A DNA stretch of 54,260 nucleotides from Bacillus sp. B1-b2 (GTDB lineage Bacteria; Bacillota; Bacilli; Bacillales; Cytobacillaceae). Every line of letters begins with the position of its first letter. Position 1 is the first letter of the stretch. Of the stretch, positions 51,931 to 54,260 are shown one piece after another. The DNA lies in assembly GCF_009183415.1 (NCBI RefSeq), contig NZ_WEHU01000029.1, forward strand, positions 1-54,260, read 5' to 3'. Both the position numbers and the translations under genes were made by a program. The notes beneath the pieces are model-generated. The model did not search any database, was not told the DNA's origin, and saw only the letters and a program-made list of their open reading frames with translations.

Positions 51931-52783
51931 CCCAAATATGTCATAGTTCTGCTTTTTTCATAGATAACACTATCCCAAATATGTTATAGTTCCACTTTTT
52001 TCATAGATAACATTATCCCAAATATGTTATAGTTCCACTTTTTTCATAGATAACATTATCCCAAATATGTTATAGTTCCACTTTTTTCATAGATAACATT
52101 ATCCCAAATATGTTATAGTTCCGCTTTTTTCATAGATAACACTATCCCAAATATGTTATAGTTCCGCTTTTTTCATAGATAACACTATCCCAAATATGTT
52201 ATAGTTCACTTATTCCGTAGATAACACATCCCAAATATGTTATAGTTCCGCTTTTTTCATAGATAACACTATCCCAAATATGTTATAGTTCCGCTTTTTC
52301 CATAGATAACACTATCCCAAATATGTTATAGTTCCGCTTTTTTCATAGATAACACTATCCCAAATATGTTATAGTTCCGCTTTTTCCATAGATAACACTA
52401 TCCCAAATATGTTATAGTTCCGCTTTTTCCATAGATAACATTATCCCAAATATGTTATAGTTTCGCTTTTTCCATAGATGACCCTACCCCAGATATGTTA
52501 TAGTTCACTCATTCCATTGATAACATTATCCCAAATATGTTATAGTTTCGCTTTTTCCATAGATGACCCTACCCCAGATATGTTATAGTTCACTCATTCC
52601 ATTGATAACATTCCCAAATATGTTATAGTTCACTTATCCAAAGATAACACTATCCCAAATATGTTATAGTTCCTTTTTCAAAAGACACTGCATCCCAAAA
52701 ATTTTATAGTTCAATTATTAAAAGAAAAAACATCCCAAATATGTTATAATTCAAAATCTGAAAAAAGATAACATATTTGGGAT
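51931..52783. repeat. Iteron array: 20 direct repeats, mostly 43-bp period
   Basis: Cores CCCAAATATGTTATAG start at 51931, 51974, 52017, 52060, 52103, 52146, 52189, 52230, 52273, 52316, 52359, 52402, 52445, 52488, 52530, 52573, 52613, 52654, 52694 and 52734; spacing is 43 bp for most and 40-42 for the degenerate ones. Each unit also carries an inverted half AGATAACA. An inverted core (AACATATTTGGGATG) lies at about 52770-52783. Adjacent to rep, this is the probable replication origin. Confidence 0.9.
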
Positions 52784-52963
52784 GTTTTTTAGTAGTAATT
52801 TTTAAGAGCGTATTAAATATATTTTTTAATAAAAAATATATGCATATCATTATGATTTTAAAGATCCTGTGGACTCGAGTAATTTAAGAAATGCAATTTA
52901 TAAAAGATGTCTTTAAATTATCAACTAAATGTAACGTGCTTAAATATCATTTGTTCATTTGAT

Positions 52964-53230
52964 CCCAAAATTGTTATACTTTATCCCAAAAACGTTATTT
53001 TTTATCCCAAATATGATATATTTACTATCATTAAACACAGATATATCAAGGGTTCATCAGATACCTAAAATATTAAAACTATAAAACTAAGGTAACTACA
53101 TATCCTAAAAATGTTATATTTTATCCCAAAAATGTTACATTTTCACCCTAAATTTGCTATATTTCGTCCCAAAATTGCTATATTTCATCCTAAAAATGTT
53201 ATATTTTATCCCAATTTTGCTATAATTGTC
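52964..53230. repeat. Second repeat array, about 21-bp period
   Basis: Units CCCAAAAATGTTATATT or CCTAAA variants start at 52964, 52985, 53006 and 53104, 53125, 53146, 53168, 53189 and 53210. The period is 21-22 bp, half that of the main iterons, and the core is the same CCCAAA...GTTATA. Copies are diverged, suggesting an older or auxiliary initiator-binding region. Confidence 0.75.
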
Positions 53231-53347
53231 TACTATTAACCTATTAGTACCAAGGGTTTAAAGCTACGATAAAATATTAAAACATCTAAAACTATTAAAA
53301 ATAAGTTAAAATATTAAAACTAGAAAGCTAGATAATTTATATATAAT

Positions 53348-53383
53348 AAAGAGTATAGATAAATTATATTATCCATACCCTTT
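53348..53383 (-). terminator. Terminator
   Basis: AAAGGGTATGGATAA / TTATCTATACTCTTT stem on the minus strand just after the gene ending at 53392. Confidence 0.65.
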
Positions 53384-53391
53384 GTTTAGTA

Positions 53392-53613
53392 CTAATATTG
53401 TTTGATATAAATTATTTTAAAAGACACCTCTTTTAATTTAGCAATAATACTATCAATTTTATTTTTTGTATTCTCAAAATCCCTAGTAGGGTATTCTTTA
53501 AAAAAACCATGAGCCATTACCCATACCTTATTTTCATAACCATAAATGTCAACTTTATTAGTCCAACCATCATTATTTTCAATATCTTCTAATTCTACAT
53601 GTTTTAATAACAT
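53392..53613 (-). CDS. Small hypothetical protein
   Basis: 73 aa, ATG 53613 after AGGAGGAAATAAG, a strong ribosome binding site. Sequence LEDIENNDGWTNKVDIYGYEN... is acidic and soluble with an aromatic centre. No family recognised. It is followed by a terminator, so it is probably a monocistronic gene. Confidence 0.6.
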   Translation of the reverse strand: MLLKHVELEDIENNDGWTNKVDIYGYENKVWVMAHGFFKEYPTRDFENTKNKIDSIIAKLKEVSFKIIYIKQY

Positions 53614-53780
53614 CTTATTTCCTCCAATATAGATTTAGTGTCAAGGATGTGTTCTAGATACTCTCTAACTTACAAAATAGCTGTTATTTGCGCTTCTGTT
53701 ATAAGAGAAAGGTTTCTTATCTAAAATCTATAATAATTGTTCTAAAAGGATTTTCTCCCCTCTAATGCAATCCTGCTAGT

Positions 53781-53951
53781 TTACCAGTTTATAATATCAA
53801 GTATGATTTTTTTAATGCCTTCTGTGTCCACTTTAGAACATATAATTTCTTGATTCTCTAAAATAAATCTAATGTTTCCTTTTTTTTCGATTATATAATC
53901 CCATCCACGTTTATTAAGTATGTCAATTAAATCTTTTTCATTAAGAAACCA
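53781..53951 (-). pseudogene. Remnant of a small gene without a start codon
   Basis: Open frame WFLNEKDLIDILNKRGWDY ... KKIILDIINW ending TAA 53781. It is stop-bounded upstream by TAG TAG and has no usable start. A hairpin AGAAACCACTA/TAGTGGTTTCT (53945-53982) lies directly upstream. Composition resembles a real coding end, probably a decayed gene. Confidence 0.35.
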
Positions 53952-54134
53952 CTACTAGTGATAATAGTAATAGTGGTTTCTCCCTTTTCCTTATTGGATA
54001 TTATTGAATAACCTAACAATGTTCACATTCTTAACATTTATATTTAAAATATGAAACATACTATAGTTTACCTTGATAATTCTCTTTGCATGGTCCTCGT
54101 TAGCAGCCAAAATATCTGTAGTTATATATCTTTC

Positions 54135-54260
54135 TTACTCATTAAATTTAAGTAGAACCGACACGAGAAAATGTTTCTTAATTGTTTTTTGGCCATGATA
54201 AATTTCTGATGAATTATCAACGAATAATACATCTTCTGTTTTTATTATTTTTGGTATATT
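54135..54260 (-). CDS. C-terminal end of a gene entering from the right edge
   Basis: Open frame from the window edge (IPKIIKTEDVLFVDNSSEIYH...) to TAA 54135, 41 residues, start outside the window. Lysine-rich, soluble. No family recognised. Confidence 0.35.
   Translation of the reverse strand, partial: NIPKIIKTEDVLFVDNSSEIYHGQKTIKKHFLVSVLLKFNE

Noticed and set aside
51931-52783. Repeat array as a CRISPR
   Set aside because: The whole 43-bp unit is repeated with no unique spacers, and it is next to a Rep_3 gene, so it is an iteron array.

Overview
The window reads as part of a large, low-GC plasmid of a Bacillaceae bacterium, most likely of the Bacillus cereus group. The evidence is AT-rich DNA with strong AGGAGG-type ribosome binding sites and ATG/GTG/TTG starts, long runs of co-directional minus-strand genes, a Rep_3-type initiator next to a 20-copy iteron array, and plasmid-type genes (ssb, a RadC-like gene, DNA methyltransferases, an LPD1 zincin). 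One group II intron also has the 56-nt 3' extension known from B. cereus B.c.I4. No rRNA, tRNA or CRISPR was seen.

Layout. (1) 1-5,200: a truncated C5 methyltransferase and a train of very small minus-strand genes separated by a recurrent intergenic motif; several are broken. (2) 5,200-11,400: membrane, secreted and cytoplasmic genes, among them a type I signal peptidase. (3) 11,475-14,595: a plus-strand four-gene DDE transposon whose transposase is frameshifted. (4) 14,600-17,700: membrane and paralogous genes that continue the minus-strand operon. (5) 17,715-29,010: one SNF2-like helicase gene (1,113 aa after splicing) cut into four exons by three group II introns. (6) 29,079-30,580: the head of that operon, with a sigma-A promoter, an attenuator-like leader, an array of 15-bp palindromes and a DUF4145 remnant. 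(7) 30,650-33,240: an IS200-like element carrying a fourth group II intron. (8) 33,600-38,900: a Tn3-family transposase remnant and chromosome-like cargo (SDR oxidoreductase, zinc alcohol dehydrogenase, DUF3231 protein, broken SinI-like and membrane genes). (9) 38,889-40,260: a winged-helix/DnaA-domain-I protein with a divergent antisense RNA candidate, possibly a second replicon. (10) 41,111-49,360: LPD1 zincin, C5 methyltransferase, an N6 methyltransferase split by a fifth group II intron, ssb, a RadC-like gene, and a second leader built like the one at 29.8 kb. (11) 49,342-53,620: a DUF418 membrane protein, the rep gene, an operator-like inverted repeat, the 43-bp iterons and a second 21-bp repeat array.

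How it works together: the rep/iteron block should drive replication. The two promoter-plus-leader units at 29.8 and 49.3 kb have the same architecture and head the helicase operon and the ssb operon, so these two may be co-regulated. The methyltransferases and the LPD1 protein look like a DNA-modification or anti-restriction set. Four of the five introns interrupt otherwise intact or host genes in frame-compatible positions, three of them inside helicase motifs, so helicase and methyltransferase production should depend on splicing. Many small genes carry single nonsense or frameshift lesions, which suggests ongoing decay or assembly errors in homopolymers.
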